A stretch of 64,000 nucleotides of DNA from JASGCK01 sp031538565 (GTDB lineage: Bacteria > Pseudomonadota > Gammaproteobacteria > Burkholderiales > Burkholderiaceae_C): the NCBI GenBank assembly GCA_031538565.1, contig JAVKLS010000061.1:1-64000 (forward strand). Direction: 5' to 3'. The notes under the pieces are model-generated. The model was not told the DNA's origin. It searched no databases and saw only the letters and a program-made list of their open reading frames with translations. Shown here piece by piece: positions 25,696 through 35,370 of the stretch (position 1 is its first letter; each line of letters starts with the position of its first letter). The position numbers and the translations under genes are program-made.

Positions 25696-26346
25696 CTACT
25701 TTTTAGCAGCAGGCGCTTTCTTTGCGGCGGCTTTGGCGTCGCCTGCGGGTGCTCCTGCCGCAGCATCAGTTGCAGGTGCTTCTTCCGCAGCTTGCGCCAC
25801 CACAGAGACGACCACGGGATTATTGGTTCCGTGTTTGACGAGTTTGACGCCTTTAGGCAGGGATAAATCGGACGCGTGTAGCGAGACCCCTTTTTTGAGT
25901 TGACTCAAATCAACAGCGATGAATTCTGGTAGCTCAGAGGGAGCGCAGGTGATTTCAAGATCCGTAATCACGTGCGTGATGAGGCAGTTGTCGATTTTGA
26001 ATGCGGGTGATGTTTCTTGACCCGAGAAGTGCAGAGGCACTTTCATTTTGAGTTTGGTTCCAGCCTCTACGCGCTGAAAGTCAAGATGCAAAACTAATTG
26101 GCGGAAGGGGTGCATTTGCACGTTGCGCAGTAAAACTTTGCTGGTTTTACCGTCTAGCTCCATATCCAAAATGGAAGCATGGAAGGCTTCTTTTTTAAGA
26201 GCGTGCCACAAATCGTTGTGGTCGAGCTCAATTTGCATGGGTTCGGTTTCGCCGCCATAGACGATGGCGGGTGTGCGTCCTGTGATGCGGAGACGGCGGC
26301 TCGCACCCGTGCCCTGCAATGTGCGCTTGTGAGCGATAAATTTCAT
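25696..26346 (-). CDS. rplY: 50S ribosomal protein L25 (long, CTC-type)
   Basis: Binds 5S rRNA. The 216-residue form has the N-terminal L25 domain (MKFIAHKRTLQGTGASRRLR and AIVYGGE) and the CTC-like C-terminal beta domain, ending in an Ala/Lys-rich tail (ATDAAAGAPAGDAKAAAKKA). I start at ATG 26346, the family start, because the open frame upstream (MDFDFLTLTF) is not conserved. Located between prs and pth, the classic order. Confidence 0.95.
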   Translation of the reverse strand: MKFIAHKRTLQGTGASRRLRITGRTPAIVYGGETEPMQIELDHNDLWHALKKEAFHASILDMELDGKTSKVLLRNVQMHPFRQLVLHLDFQRVEAGTKLKMKVPLHFSGQETSPAFKIDNCLITHVITDLEITCAPSELPEFIAVDLSQLKKGVSLHASDLSLPKGVKLVKHGTNNPVVVSVVAQAAEEAPATDAAAGAPAGDAKAAAKKAPAAKK

Positions 26347-26427
26347 GGTGATTTTCTTTTCAAAAGTTAAAGTTAAAAAATCAAAGTCCACCGCGACCAG
26401 TGTGACTTTGCCTGTCTGGTTCTTGGC

Positions 26428-27408
26428 TTAAAACAGTGTTGGACTGTCTTGCTCCGAGAACAAACTCATAACCGACTCTCCCTTTGCCATGCGCTGTATG
26501 GTCTCAGCCATTAGCGGGGCTACGGAGACTTGTCGAATTTTGTTGCAAGCCTTTGCGGCGGCAGAAAGTGGAATCGTATTGGTCACAACCACTTCGTCTA
26601 GCGCCGATCCTTGGGTGATGCGTTCGATTGCAGGGCCCGAAAAAATAGCATGCGTGCAGTAGGCATACACTTTTTTGGCACCGCGCTCTTTGAGCACTTC
26701 AGACGCTTTGACCAAGGTGCCTGCCGTGTCAATCATGTCATCCATAATGACGCAGTTGCGGCCTTCAATTTCGCCAATCACGTGCATGATTTCAGACACA
26801 TTCGCTTTAGGGCGACGCTTGTCAATGATGGCGAGATCGCAGTTCAATTGTTTTGCCAGCGCACGGGCGCGCACTACCCCGCCTACGTCGGGCGATACCA
26901 CAATCAGATCTTGGTAGTTTTTGGTTCGTAGATCGGCCAGCAACACGGGCGAGGCATAGATGTTGTCGACCGAGATATCAAAAAATCCTTGGATTTGATC
27001 TGCGTGCAAATCCATGGTCAGCACGTGATCGACACCCACGGTCTCCAGTAAATTAGCCACGACTTTCGCGGAAATAGGGACGCGGCTTGAGCGCGGACGG
27101 CGATCCTGACGTGCATAGCCAAAGTACGGAATGATGGCAGTAATGCGCTCGGCGGAGGAGCGCTTGAGCGCATCCACCATGATGAGTAATTCCATTAAAT
27201 TTTCGTTCGTGGGGGCGCAGGTCGATTGCACCACGAACACATCGCGAGCGCGTACATTTTGTTTGATTTCGACGGTTACTTCGCCGTCGGAGAATCGCCC
27301 TACAGTAGCTGCGCCGAGTTTCGTTCCCAAATGAAAGGCAACTTCGGCAGCCAGTTCGGGGTTGGCATTACCCGTAAAAACCAAAAAATCTGGATGGTGG
27401 CTTGACAT
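26428..27408 (-). CDS. prs: Ribose-phosphate pyrophosphokinase
   Basis: Makes PRPP from ribose-5-phosphate and ATP for nucleotide, His and Trp synthesis. The 326-residue protein shows FSDGEVTVEIKQNVRARDVFVVQS, the DLHADQIQGFFDI segment, and the PRPP-binding signature VIMDDMIDTAGTLVKA. ATG 27408 (MSSHHPDF) is chosen; the upstream frame runs through tRNA-Gln and is not protein. The tRNA-Gln gene lies 43 bases upstream on the same strand, an arrangement widespread in beta- and gammaproteobacteria. Confidence 0.97.
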   Translation of the reverse strand: MSSHHPDFLVFTGNANPELAAEVAFHLGTKLGAATVGRFSDGEVTVEIKQNVRARDVFVVQSTCAPTNENLMELLIMVDALKRSSAERITAIIPYFGYARQDRRPRSSRVPISAKVVANLLETVGVDHVLTMDLHADQIQGFFDISVDNIYASPVLLADLRTKNYQDLIVVSPDVGGVVRARALAKQLNCDLAIIDKRRPKANVSEIMHVIGEIEGRNCVIMDDMIDTAGTLVKASEVLKERGAKKVYAYCTHAIFSGPAIERITQGSALDEVVVTNTIPLSAAAKACNKIRQVSVAPLMAETIQRMAKGESVMSLFSEQDSPTLF

Positions 27409-27451
27409 AGCAGATCGGGCAAATAGTTGGGCGATGGGGTGACTCGAAACA

Positions 27452-27528
27452 TGGCAGGGGTGGAAGGATTCGAACCTTCGAGTGCTGGAATCAAAATCCA
27501 GTGCCTTAACCAACTTGGCGACACCCCT
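27452..27528 (-). tRNA. tRNA-Gln (anticodon TTG)
   Basis: On the minus strand a 77-base cloverleaf: acceptor AGGGGTG/CACCCCT, D arm GCC..GGC, anticodon arm CTGGA/TCCAG around TTTTGAT with anticodon TTG, T arm with GGTTCGAATCC, and an encoded 3' CCA. It lies between ispE and prs. Confidence 0.96.
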
Positions 27529-27538
27529 ACGGTGCACA

Positions 27539-28417
27539 TTACAGCGTCATTTTATTGCTGCACAACTTACACAACCAACCAGCGGGCAAGCTGGGCGCAG
27601 CAGTTAGGTCAAAAGAATCGGAGACTGGCGCAAAAACTGCGCTTCCCGACCCTGTCATCCTGCCAGTAAGTCCTTGGTTTTGAAACCAGTGCAGCGCTTG
27701 TGCGATGTCGGGACATAGTTGGAGGGCAACTGACTGCAAATCATTGCAGCCAAATGGCTCTAAATACTGCTGCGAGGCATTTGATTCAGTCCATGCAGCA
27801 AAGCTCGCGATTGTAGCAGTCTTTGTATTTCTCACTAAGTTAGGAGCAGCAAATACCTGGGGCGTTGCGAGGCTTTTCGGTGGCTTGACGACCAAAAACC
27901 GCGAGGGGATTGGTAGCCTTGACAGGTTAATTGGCGTCACTTTTTCGCCAATACCTTCCACCCACGCGTCGCATTGGTGCAGAAAAAATGGCACATCCGC
28001 ACCCAAAGTGACGCCAATGTTGATTAGCGCATCTAGCGGCAGCTGTGTTTGCCACAGATCGTTGAGTGCTAATAGCGTGGTGGCAGCATCGGATGAGCCT
28101 CCACCCATGCCCGCTTGGCTGGGAATGTGCTTTTCTAAGCGAATATGTGCACCCAGTCGCGTGCCTGTTTGCGCTTGCAATGCTTGCGCTGCGCGGACTG
28201 ACAAATCGATGGCAGGAACTATTTGCTCCGTGGTGTTTTGCATATCCTCACGCGTGATGCTGCCGTCGTCCGTAACGGTAAAGTGCAGTGTGTCGTACCA
28301 ATCAATGCGCGTGAAGATGGATTGCAAAAGGTGATAACCATCGGCGCGCTGCCCCGTAATGTGCAAGAAAAGATTGAGCTTTGCGGGCGCGTGACGGGTG
28401 AGGGTTGGCGTGGGCAT
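27539..28417 (-). CDS. ispE: 4-diphosphocytidyl-2-C-methyl-D-erythritol kinase
   Basis: ATP-dependent kinase of the MEP isoprenoid pathway. The 292-residue GHMP-kinase protein has APAKLNLFLHITGQRADGYH at the N-terminus, the glycine-rich loop PSQAGMGGGSSDAATT near 93-108 and TGRMTGSGSAVFA near the C-terminus. The gene order ispE-tRNA-Gln-prs is kept, but lolB, usually just upstream of ispE in these bacteria, is missing; gpmA begins 36 bases away in the opposite direction instead. Confidence 0.95.
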   Translation of the reverse strand: MPTPTLTRHAPAKLNLFLHITGQRADGYHLLQSIFTRIDWYDTLHFTVTDDGSITREDMQNTTEQIVPAIDLSVRAAQALQAQTGTRLGAHIRLEKHIPSQAGMGGGSSDAATTLLALNDLWQTQLPLDALINIGVTLGADVPFFLHQCDAWVEGIGEKVTPINLSRLPIPSRFLVVKPPKSLATPQVFAAPNLVRNTKTATIASFAAWTESNASQQYLEPFGCNDLQSVALQLCPDIAQALHWFQNQGLTGRMTGSGSAVFAPVSDSFDLTAAPSLPAGWLCKLCSNKMTL

Positions 28418-28453
28418 CTAAAATTGACGTCTTCTTTAATGTGAATCTTGATT

Positions 28454-29149
28454 ATGTACAAACTCGTTCTTATTCGTCACGGCGAATCCACTTGGAATTT
28501 AGAAAATCGTTTTACGGGCTGGGTTGATGTGGACCTCACGCCGCTTGGTTTGGAGCAAGCCAAAGCGGCAGGGCGCGCGCTTAAAGCGGAAGGTTTTGAT
28601 TTCGATGTGACCTATACCAGCGTCCTCAAACGCGCTATTCGGACGCTGTGGCATTGTTTGGATGAGATGGACAGAACATGGCTGCCAATGGTGCATAGCT
28701 GGCGGTTAAACGAGCGCCACTACGGCGGCCTGCAAGGACTTAACAAAACTGAGACAGCTAAAAAATATGGCGACGAGCAGGTGTTGATTTGGCGTCGCAG
28801 TTACGACACCCCACCGCCAGCGCTAGATGCAAATGATCCGCGCAGTGAGCGAAGTGACCTGCGCTATGCCAAATTAAAGCCCGAGCAAATCCCACTCTCG
28901 GAGTGTTTGAAGGATACGGTTGTGCGCGTGATGCCGCTGTGGGAGGAGTCCATCGCGCCTGCCATCCAGTCTGGGAAGCGCGTGGTGATTGCTGCGCATG
29001 GCAACAGCATTCGGGCGTTGGTGAAGTATTTAGACAACGTATCTGATAGCGATATCGTTAGCGTGAACATCCCCAACGGCAATCCGTTGGTGTACGAGTT
29101 AGATGTAAATTTAAGACCGATTAGCAAGCGTTATTTGCTGCCGATCTAA
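28454..29149 (+). CDS. gpmA: 2,3-bisphosphoglycerate-dependent phosphoglycerate mutase
   Basis: Interconverts 3- and 2-phosphoglycerate in glycolysis and gluconeogenesis. The 231-residue protein has LIRHGESTWNLENRFTGW with the phosphorylated His, LNERHYGGLQGLNK, and VIAAHGNSIRALVKYL with the second catalytic His. ATG 28454 is preferred to a TTG two codons earlier. Faces hisA, 11 bases apart, so it is probably transcribed alone. Confidence 0.96.
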   Translation: MYKLVLIRHGESTWNLENRFTGWVDVDLTPLGLEQAKAAGRALKAEGFDFDVTYTSVLKRAIRTLWHCLDEMDRTWLPMVHSWRLNERHYGGLQGLNKTETAKKYGDEQVLIWRRSYDTPPPALDANDPRSERSDLRYAKLKPEQIPLSECLKDTVVRVMPLWEESIAPAIQSGKRVVIAAHGNSIRALVKYLDNVSDSDIVSVNIPNGNPLVYELDVNLRPISKRYLLPI

Positions 29150-29160
29150 GGTGCGCCTAG

Positions 29161-29925
29161 TTAGCTTGTGAGTTTGTCGGCTTGGGCTTGCGCTTTGGCA
29201 AAGTCTAGGTCGCCCGAGTAAATGGCGCGTCCGCAAATCACACCTTCAATCGCGGCGTCATTGTCTTCGGTGTGCGCTTTGCAAAGGGCTTCAATGTCTT
29301 TCATTCCAGACAGCCCGCCCGAGGCAATGACGGGGATGCTCAGCGCCTGCGCCAGTTTGACGGTGGCGTCTATGTTGATGCCGCTGAGCATTCCGTCGCG
29401 CCCAATGTCGGTGTAGATGATCGATTCCACGCCGTAGTCTTCAAATTTCTTTCCCAAATCAATCACTTCGTGCCCCGAGAGTTTGCTCCAACCATCGGTC
29501 GCAACCTTGCCATCTTTGGCATCTAATCCCACGATGATGTGGCCACCAAAAGCGATGCAGGCTTCTTTTAAAAAACCAGGGTTTTTAACCGCAGCCGTGC
29601 CAATGATGACGTAGCGCATACCCGCATCAATGCACTTTTCAATTGTGTCCATGTCGCGGATACCACCGCCTAATTGCACAGGAGTGTCTCCATTGCCAAA
29701 ACCTTCTACGACTTTAAGAATGGATTTGATGGCGCTAAAGTTTTGTGGCTTGCCTGCAAACGCACCGTTCAAATCGACTAAATGCAAACGTCTCGCACCT
29801 TTGTCCAGCCAGCTTTTTGCCATGATGGCGGGGTCTTCGCCAAAGGTTGTGGATTGGCTCATATCGCCTTGCTTGAGGCGAACACAATGACCGTCTTTTA
29901 GGTCGATGGCAGGAATCAAAATCAT
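29161..29925 (-). CDS. hisA: ProFAR isomerase HisA
   Basis: Isomerises ProFAR to PRFAR in histidine synthesis. The 254-residue (beta/alpha)8 barrel starts MILIPAIDLKDGHCVRLKQGD with the catalytic Asp and has the phosphate sites VQLGGGIRD and IASGGLSGMKDI. Last gene of the leftward hisC-hisB-hisH-hisA run. hisF and hisI/E, which normally follow directly, are not present; gpmA faces it. Confidence 0.95.
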   Translation of the reverse strand: MILIPAIDLKDGHCVRLKQGDMSQSTTFGEDPAIMAKSWLDKGARRLHLVDLNGAFAGKPQNFSAIKSILKVVEGFGNGDTPVQLGGGIRDMDTIEKCIDAGMRYVIIGTAAVKNPGFLKEACIAFGGHIIVGLDAKDGKVATDGWSKLSGHEVIDLGKKFEDYGVESIIYTDIGRDGMLSGINIDATVKLAQALSIPVIASGGLSGMKDIEALCKAHTEDNDAAIEGVICGRAIYSGDLDFAKAQAQADKLTS

Positions 29926-29940
29926 GATCTAAGACTTCCG

Positions 29941-30621
29941 CTAGGGTTTCCAGTTTAAGAAATTGCGATAAAGCGCCAGGCCTTGCTCAGCGCTTTTCTC
30001 GGGGTGAAATTGTGTTGCAAAAATATTGTCTTTGGCAATGGCGGAGGCAAATACTGCCCCGTAGTCGGTTTCGCCTGCAATGTGCTGCTTGTCCAAGGGC
30101 TGGGCATAAAAACTATGGACAAAATAAAAATAACTCTGATCTGGAATACCTGTCCACATGGGATGCGCCTTGCCCTTGTATTGGCTTTTCCCCGTCTGTG
30201 CGACGCGGTTCCAACCGATTTGTGGCACTTTAAAACGCGAGCCATCGGTTTGCGTTTTCTCTGCTAGATCAAACCTCAATACCTCACCAGCAATCAATCC
30301 AAGCGATGCCGTGCCTGCAGCCGTATTGCCTTCAGCGCTGCGCTCTAGCAACATCTGCATTCCGACACATACGCCAAAGAGCGGCTTGTTGGCCGCGGCC
30401 TCTAATAATGACTCTAGCAGTCCCGATTGGGTTAATTCATCCATACAGTCGCGCATCGCCCCTTGACCTGGCAGCACAAGCCGCGCCGCACGTCGGATGA
30501 TGTCAGGATTTTGGGTTATCACGACTTCAAAATCATCCCCTGCGGCTGCGGCTTTGACTGCTTGCGACACCGAGCGCAAATTGCCCATGCCGTAATCGAC
30601 CACAGCGACTGTTTGACTCAT
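29941..30621 (-). CDS. hisH: Imidazole glycerol phosphate synthase glutaminase subunit HisH
   Basis: Hydrolyses glutamine and channels ammonia to HisF. The 226-residue class I glutaminase has the catalytic triad: the nucleophilic Cys in LFGVCVGMQMLLERS, and His and Glu in TQFHPEKSAEQG. Its partner gene hisF is absent from the window, which is unusual because HisH needs HisF for activity. It starts 15 bases downstream of hisB and lies 15 bases upstream of hisA. Confidence 0.95.
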   Translation of the reverse strand: MSQTVAVVDYGMGNLRSVSQAVKAAAAGDDFEVVITQNPDIIRRAARLVLPGQGAMRDCMDELTQSGLLESLLEAAANKPLFGVCVGMQMLLERSAEGNTAAGTASLGLIAGEVLRFDLAEKTQTDGSRFKVPQIGWNRVAQTGKSQYKGKAHPMWTGIPDQSYFYFVHSFYAQPLDKQHIAGETDYGAVFASAIAKDNIFATQFHPEKSAEQGLALYRNFLNWKP

Positions 30622-30636
30622 TGTGTGGCTCGCCAG

Positions 30637-31233
30637 TTACAGCGATCCCTTGGTTGATGGAATGACGTTTGCCGAGCGAGGGTCAAGCTCGACCGCCATG
30701 CGCAGCGCACGCGCAAAAGCTTTGAAGACGGTTTCGCACTGGTGATGCGCGTTGTCGCCTTTGAGGTTGTCGATGTGCAGTGTCACAAAAGCGTGGTTGC
30801 AAAAGCCTTGAAAAAACTCGTGCACAAGCTGAACGTCGAACGAGCCGATCATGTTTGATTTGAATGGCGCATCCATCACCAAGCCTGGGCGTCCCGAAAA
30901 ATCAATAACGACGCGGCTAAGCGCCTCGTCTAGTGGCACGTAGGCGTGCCCGTAGCGACGAATGCCTGTTTTATCTCCAATCGCTAGGGCAACGGCTTGC
31001 CCTATTGCAATGCCCACATCTTCTACCGTGTGGTGTCCATCAATGTGCAAATCGCCCCTAGCGGAGACATCAAGATCGATGAGAGCGTGGCGTGCAATTT
31101 GATCGAGCATATGGTCAAAAAAACCAATGCCGGTACCAAAGCTGGATTTACCCGTGCCATCCAAATTCACAACAACGGTGACTTGGGTTTCGTTTGTCTT
31201 GCGAGAAATAGTAGCCGTACGTTGTGTGGTCAT
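30637..31233 (-). CDS. hisB: Imidazoleglycerol-phosphate dehydratase HisB
   Basis: Removes water from imidazole glycerol phosphate. The 198-residue monofunctional form (no phosphatase domain) contains the metal-binding His/Glu motifs GFFDHMLDQIARHALID, DGHHTVEDVGIA, LVHEFFQGFCNHA and HHQCETVFKAFARAL. It overlaps hisC by 4 bases and precedes hisH by 15. Confidence 0.96.
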   Translation of the reverse strand: MTTQRTATISRKTNETQVTVVVNLDGTGKSSFGTGIGFFDHMLDQIARHALIDLDVSARGDLHIDGHHTVEDVGIAIGQAVALAIGDKTGIRRYGHAYVPLDEALSRVVIDFSGRPGLVMDAPFKSNMIGSFDVQLVHEFFQGFCNHAFVTLHIDNLKGDNAHHQCETVFKAFARALRMAVELDPRSANVIPSTKGSL

Positions 31234-32333
31234 TGGAGTGCCTTGAGTAGCGAAGTGTTTTCGTCAGAAGTGCCAACCGTGATGCGTAAACAATTGACAA
31301 GCAGTGAATGCATTTTAGAGACGTTTTTGACCAAGATGCCTGCTGATTTGAGTGTGGAAAAAGTGGCATCTGCATTTGCAAATCGAGCGAGGGCCATGTT
31401 GGCGTCGCTAGGAAAAGGCGTCACGCCAGGCATTGCCGCAAGTTCAGCCAGCAGGCGCGTGCGCTCGGTTTTGATTTTGTATGCCTGCGCATCAAACACA
31501 GGTTGATTTTCAAGTGCAAACAGTCCTGCTTCTGCGTTTAAGTTGCTCACGTTGTAGGGCGGGCGCAGCTTGTTGATTTGCGCGATTAAGTCTGCTGGCC
31601 CGAGCATATAGCCAAGTCGCACGCCCGCAAGCCCAAACTTGGACAGCGTCCGCATGAGCAGGACATGGCTATTGGCTTTGGAGTCTGCGCGAATTTCATC
31701 CAGCCATGTGCGACTAGAAAATGGCTGATACGCTTCGTCCATCACCACGAGTCCGCCGTAACTTTTGCACACCGCAATGATGTGCTGAATGACGGATGCA
31801 TCCCACAAGTTCGCAGTCGGATTGTTGGGGTAGGCGATATAGGTAATGGCAGGTTTGTGCCTTGCAACGGCAGCCAGCATTGCGACCTCGTCCAGCTCAA
31901 AGTGAGCGGTTAGCGGCACACCTACAAACGAAAGCCCTTGCAATTGCGCGCTCATTTCATACATCACAAAACCTGGCAGGGGCGCAAGAATGGTATTTTG
32001 TGGCTTGTCTTTTGCTGTTAAACACGCCATGGCGAGCAGGGAAATCAACTCATCCGAGCCATTGCCCAGCATGAGTGAATAGCCATCTGGCAGAGCCACA
32101 TATTGTTCAAGCGCTAGCTGCAAATGAGCAACGGACTGGGCGGGATAGCGATTGATGGCGACTGCGCCCAGACGCGCTCCCAACTTGGTTTGTAGATCGG
32201 GCGGTAGCGTGAATGGATTTTCCATTGCATCTAGCTTAATCATGCCCTGAGAATCTTGCACAGCATACGCGTGCATACCCTGCACATCTTGGCGGATAAA
32301 GCGCAAAGTAGAGGGCGATGCGGATGGTGTCAT
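31230..32333 (-). CDS. hisC: Histidinol-phosphate aminotransferase
   Basis: PLP-dependent transamination of imidazole acetol phosphate. The 367-residue protein has GNGSDELI near the N-terminus, AYPNNPTANLWD, VVMDEAYQPF, and the PLP Lys in RTLSKFGLAGVRLGYM. I start at ATG 32333 (MTPSASPSTLRFIR); the upstream open frame reads back into the ABC exporter gene. It is 10 bases downstream of that exporter, in the place where hisD and hisG would be expected. Confidence 0.94.
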   Translation of the reverse strand: MTPSASPSTLRFIRQDVQGMHAYAVQDSQGMIKLDAMENPFTLPPDLQTKLGARLGAVAINRYPAQSVAHLQLALEQYVALPDGYSLMLGNGSDELISLLAMACLTAKDKPQNTILAPLPGFVMYEMSAQLQGLSFVGVPLTAHFELDEVAMLAAVARHKPAITYIAYPNNPTANLWDASVIQHIIAVCKSYGGLVVMDEAYQPFSSRTWLDEIRADSKANSHVLLMRTLSKFGLAGVRLGYMLGPADLIAQINKLRPPYNVSNLNAEAGLFALENQPVFDAQAYKIKTERTRLLAELAAMPGVTPFPSDANMALARFANADATFSTLKSAGILVKNVSKMHSLLVNCLRITVGTSDENTSLLKALQ

Positions 32334-32343
32334 GCGTTTAATT

Positions 32344-34206
32344 TTAATTGGAGACTTGTGGTTGTTTTTGACTTTGCTCGGCAGGGCTTTGCTCGCCAAC
32401 CACGCCTTGTTCTTGCTGCATATGCCACATTTGGCTGTAACGCCCGCCTGCGGCCAGTAGCGCCGCGTGGTTGCCTCGCTCGATGATGCGCCCTTGATCC
32501 ATCACCAAAATTTCATGCGCGTCAATGACAGTGGATAGGCGGTGAGCGATGACTAGCGTGGTCTTGCCTTGTGTAAGATTTTTAATTTCTGCTTGAATGG
32601 CGCGTTCGTTTTGGGTATCAAGGGCCGATGTGGCCTCGTCAAAAATTAAGAGACTAGGATTTTTTAGCAGCGTTCGGGCAATGGCTACGCGCTGCTTTTC
32701 TCCGCCCGAAAGTTTGAGCCCGCGCTCGCCTACCATCGTGTCATAACCCTTGGGTGTGCTGACAATAAAGTCGTGGATATGCGCGGCCTTGGCGGCCTGC
32801 TCAATTTGCGCTTGGTTTGCCAGCGTATTGCCGTAGCCAATGTTGTAAGCCACCGTGTCGTTAAACAGTACCGTATCTTGCGGCACGATGCCAATACTGG
32901 CGCGTAGCGAAGCTTGCGTGACGTTTTGAATATCTTGCCCGTTGATGCGGATGCATCCTGCCTGCACATCGTAGAAGCGATAGAACAGTCGTGCCAATGT
33001 TGATTTGCCTGAGCCTGATCGACCGACAACCGCTAGGGTCTTGCCAGCGGGAATTTCAAAACTGATGCCATGCAAGATGGGTCTCGTGGCGTCATACGCA
33101 AAATCAACGCAGTCAAAAGCAACAGTGGGTGCTCCTTGTAGGACGAGCGGCTGCGCCGAGGGGCTGTCGGCAACTTCTCGTCCGCGCTCCAACAGTGAAA
33201 ACATTTTTTCCAAATCCGTCAAGCTTTGTTTGATTTCGCGGTACATCACGCCTAAAAAATTAAGTGGCAAATACAGTTGAATCATGAACGCGTTGACCAT
33301 GACCAAATCACCCAAGCTCATTCGACCTGCGACTACGCCTTCGGTGGCGCGCCACAGCATGGCAACCAAGGCAATGGCAATGATGAGTTGCTGCCCCGTA
33401 TTGAGCATCGAGAGCGTTGTCTGACTTTTGATGGCAGCTTGTTGGTAGCTAATGAGACTTTTGTTATAGCGCAGGGCTTCGTACTCTTCGTTGTTGAAAT
33501 ACTTAACCGTTTCGTAGTTGAGTAGCGAGTCAATCGCCTTGCTATGCGCGGCGGAGTCTAGCGTATTCATTTGCTTGCGAAACTTGGTACGCCACTCGGT
33601 CACAGTAATTGTGTAGGCGATGTAGAGAATGAGTGCAGCCAGCGTAATCGCCGCAAACCAAGCATCAAACTGCACGGCAAGCAAGGTGAGCACCATCACC
33701 ATTTCAATCAAGGTGGGGATGATGCTGTACAGAGAGAATGAAATCAGCGAATGCACGCCGCGTGTTCCGCGCTCAATATCTCGCGTCATGCCGCCTGTTT
33801 GGCGCTCAAGATGAAAACGCAAACTGAGGTTGTGCAGATGGCGAAACACTTCCAGCGAAATGCTACGCGCGGTGCCTTCGGTGGCTTTAGAAAAAATTAA
33901 CTCACGTAATTCGGTAAACAACGAAGTTGCCAGTCTGAGGGCGCCGTAGGTCACCAATAGCGCCACGGGCACGGCTAGCAAACTCCGTGCAGGCGTGAGC
34001 GTCATGTCGTCTACTAAATTTTTAAGCAGCAACGGAACGCCAACATTTGCCATTTTTGCGCCAACCATAAAGGTCAGTGCAAAGCTGACGCGCCATTTGT
34101 AGCGCCAAAGATAAGGCAGCAACCGCCGCAGCGTCGCCCAGTCTGAGCGTGGTGCGGCGTTGGTGGGGGGAGGTGAAGAATCGCTGGCGTGGTGGTGTGA
34201 GCGCAT
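32344..34206 (-). CDS. Atm1/HMT-type ABC exporter (fused membrane and ATPase domains)
   Basis: A 620-residue half-transporter that should work as a homodimer in the inner membrane. Residues about 35-330 hold six helices; the C-terminal ATPase has Walker A GRSGSGKSTLARL, signature LSGGEKQRVAIAR and Walker B LLIFDEATSALD. The overall type resembles Atm1-like exporters of glutathione-linked metals or sulfur species, which are common in betaproteobacteria; the cargo is inferred. A glutamine-rich tail ends the protein. It is probably the first gene of the hisCBHA transcript, an unexpected partner, and is divergent from tRNA-Phe. Confidence 0.9.
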   Translation of the reverse strand: MRSHHHASDSSPPPTNAAPRSDWATLRRLLPYLWRYKWRVSFALTFMVGAKMANVGVPLLLKNLVDDMTLTPARSLLAVPVALLVTYGALRLATSLFTELRELIFSKATEGTARSISLEVFRHLHNLSLRFHLERQTGGMTRDIERGTRGVHSLISFSLYSIIPTLIEMVMVLTLLAVQFDAWFAAITLAALILYIAYTITVTEWRTKFRKQMNTLDSAAHSKAIDSLLNYETVKYFNNEEYEALRYNKSLISYQQAAIKSQTTLSMLNTGQQLIIAIALVAMLWRATEGVVAGRMSLGDLVMVNAFMIQLYLPLNFLGVMYREIKQSLTDLEKMFSLLERGREVADSPSAQPLVLQGAPTVAFDCVDFAYDATRPILHGISFEIPAGKTLAVVGRSGSGKSTLARLFYRFYDVQAGCIRINGQDIQNVTQASLRASIGIVPQDTVLFNDTVAYNIGYGNTLANQAQIEQAAKAAHIHDFIVSTPKGYDTMVGERGLKLSGGEKQRVAIARTLLKNPSLLIFDEATSALDTQNERAIQAEIKNLTQGKTTLVIAHRLSTVIDAHEILVMDQGRIIERGNHAALLAAGGRYSQMWHMQQEQGVVGEQSPAEQSQKQPQVSN

Positions 34207-34223
34207 TGTCTAATTGTCGCTGC

Positions 34224-34229
34224 TATAAT
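34224..34229 (+). promoter_or_regulatory. -10 element of tRNA-Phe
   Basis: A perfect TATAAT ends 10 bases before the mature tRNA 5' end. No good -35 stands at 16-18 bases upstream; the region between it and the divergent exporter gene is only 33 bases. Confidence 0.6.
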
Positions 34230-34239
34230 TCGCAGCCTT

Positions 34240-34315
34240 GGCCCGGTAGCTCAGTCGGTAGAGCAGAGGATTGAAAATCCTTGTGTCGGTGGTTCGATTC
34301 CGCCCCAGGCCACCA
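34240..34315 (+). tRNA. tRNA-Phe (anticodon GAA)
   Basis: A 76-base tRNA with anticodon loop TTGAAAA (GAA), D arm GCTC/GAGC, T loop TTCGATT and encoded CCA. The acceptor stem GGCCCGG/CCAGGCC has one C-A mismatch at position 5:68 (C at 34244), where a T would pair. The T stem has a T-G pair. No integrase or att repeat is seen at its 3' end. Confidence 0.96.
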
Positions 34316-34334
34316 AGATCAAACGCTTACCTGT

Positions 34335-35183
<849 letters not shown>

Positions 35184-35370
35184 AGTTTTCTGTTCTTGTG
35201 TGCAATAACTGCTACTTTAAATTGGTGTTTTCTAGTTTAAGGCGATTTGGATTTGCCCTAGCCCCACGGGCGGTGAAGTGTTTCGGAATTGAAGCGGGAT
35301 GAGTGTAATCTGAACCCCGCTATCACTTTGGATGAGGTGATACGTATTTATTTTTGACACCGCAAGCGCA

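Noticed and set aside
26428..27537. Long prs reading frame starting at 27537
   Set aside because: The extra 43 codons read through tRNA-Gln; the conserved start is ATG 27408.
27452..34315. tRNA-associated integrative element
   Set aside because: No integrase, no direct repeat of a tRNA 3' end and only housekeeping genes around both tRNAs.
35293..35342. Terminator after ridA
   Set aside because: AGCGGG/CCCGCT and TATCAC/GTGATA can pair, but no T run follows on the minus strand where ridA is read.
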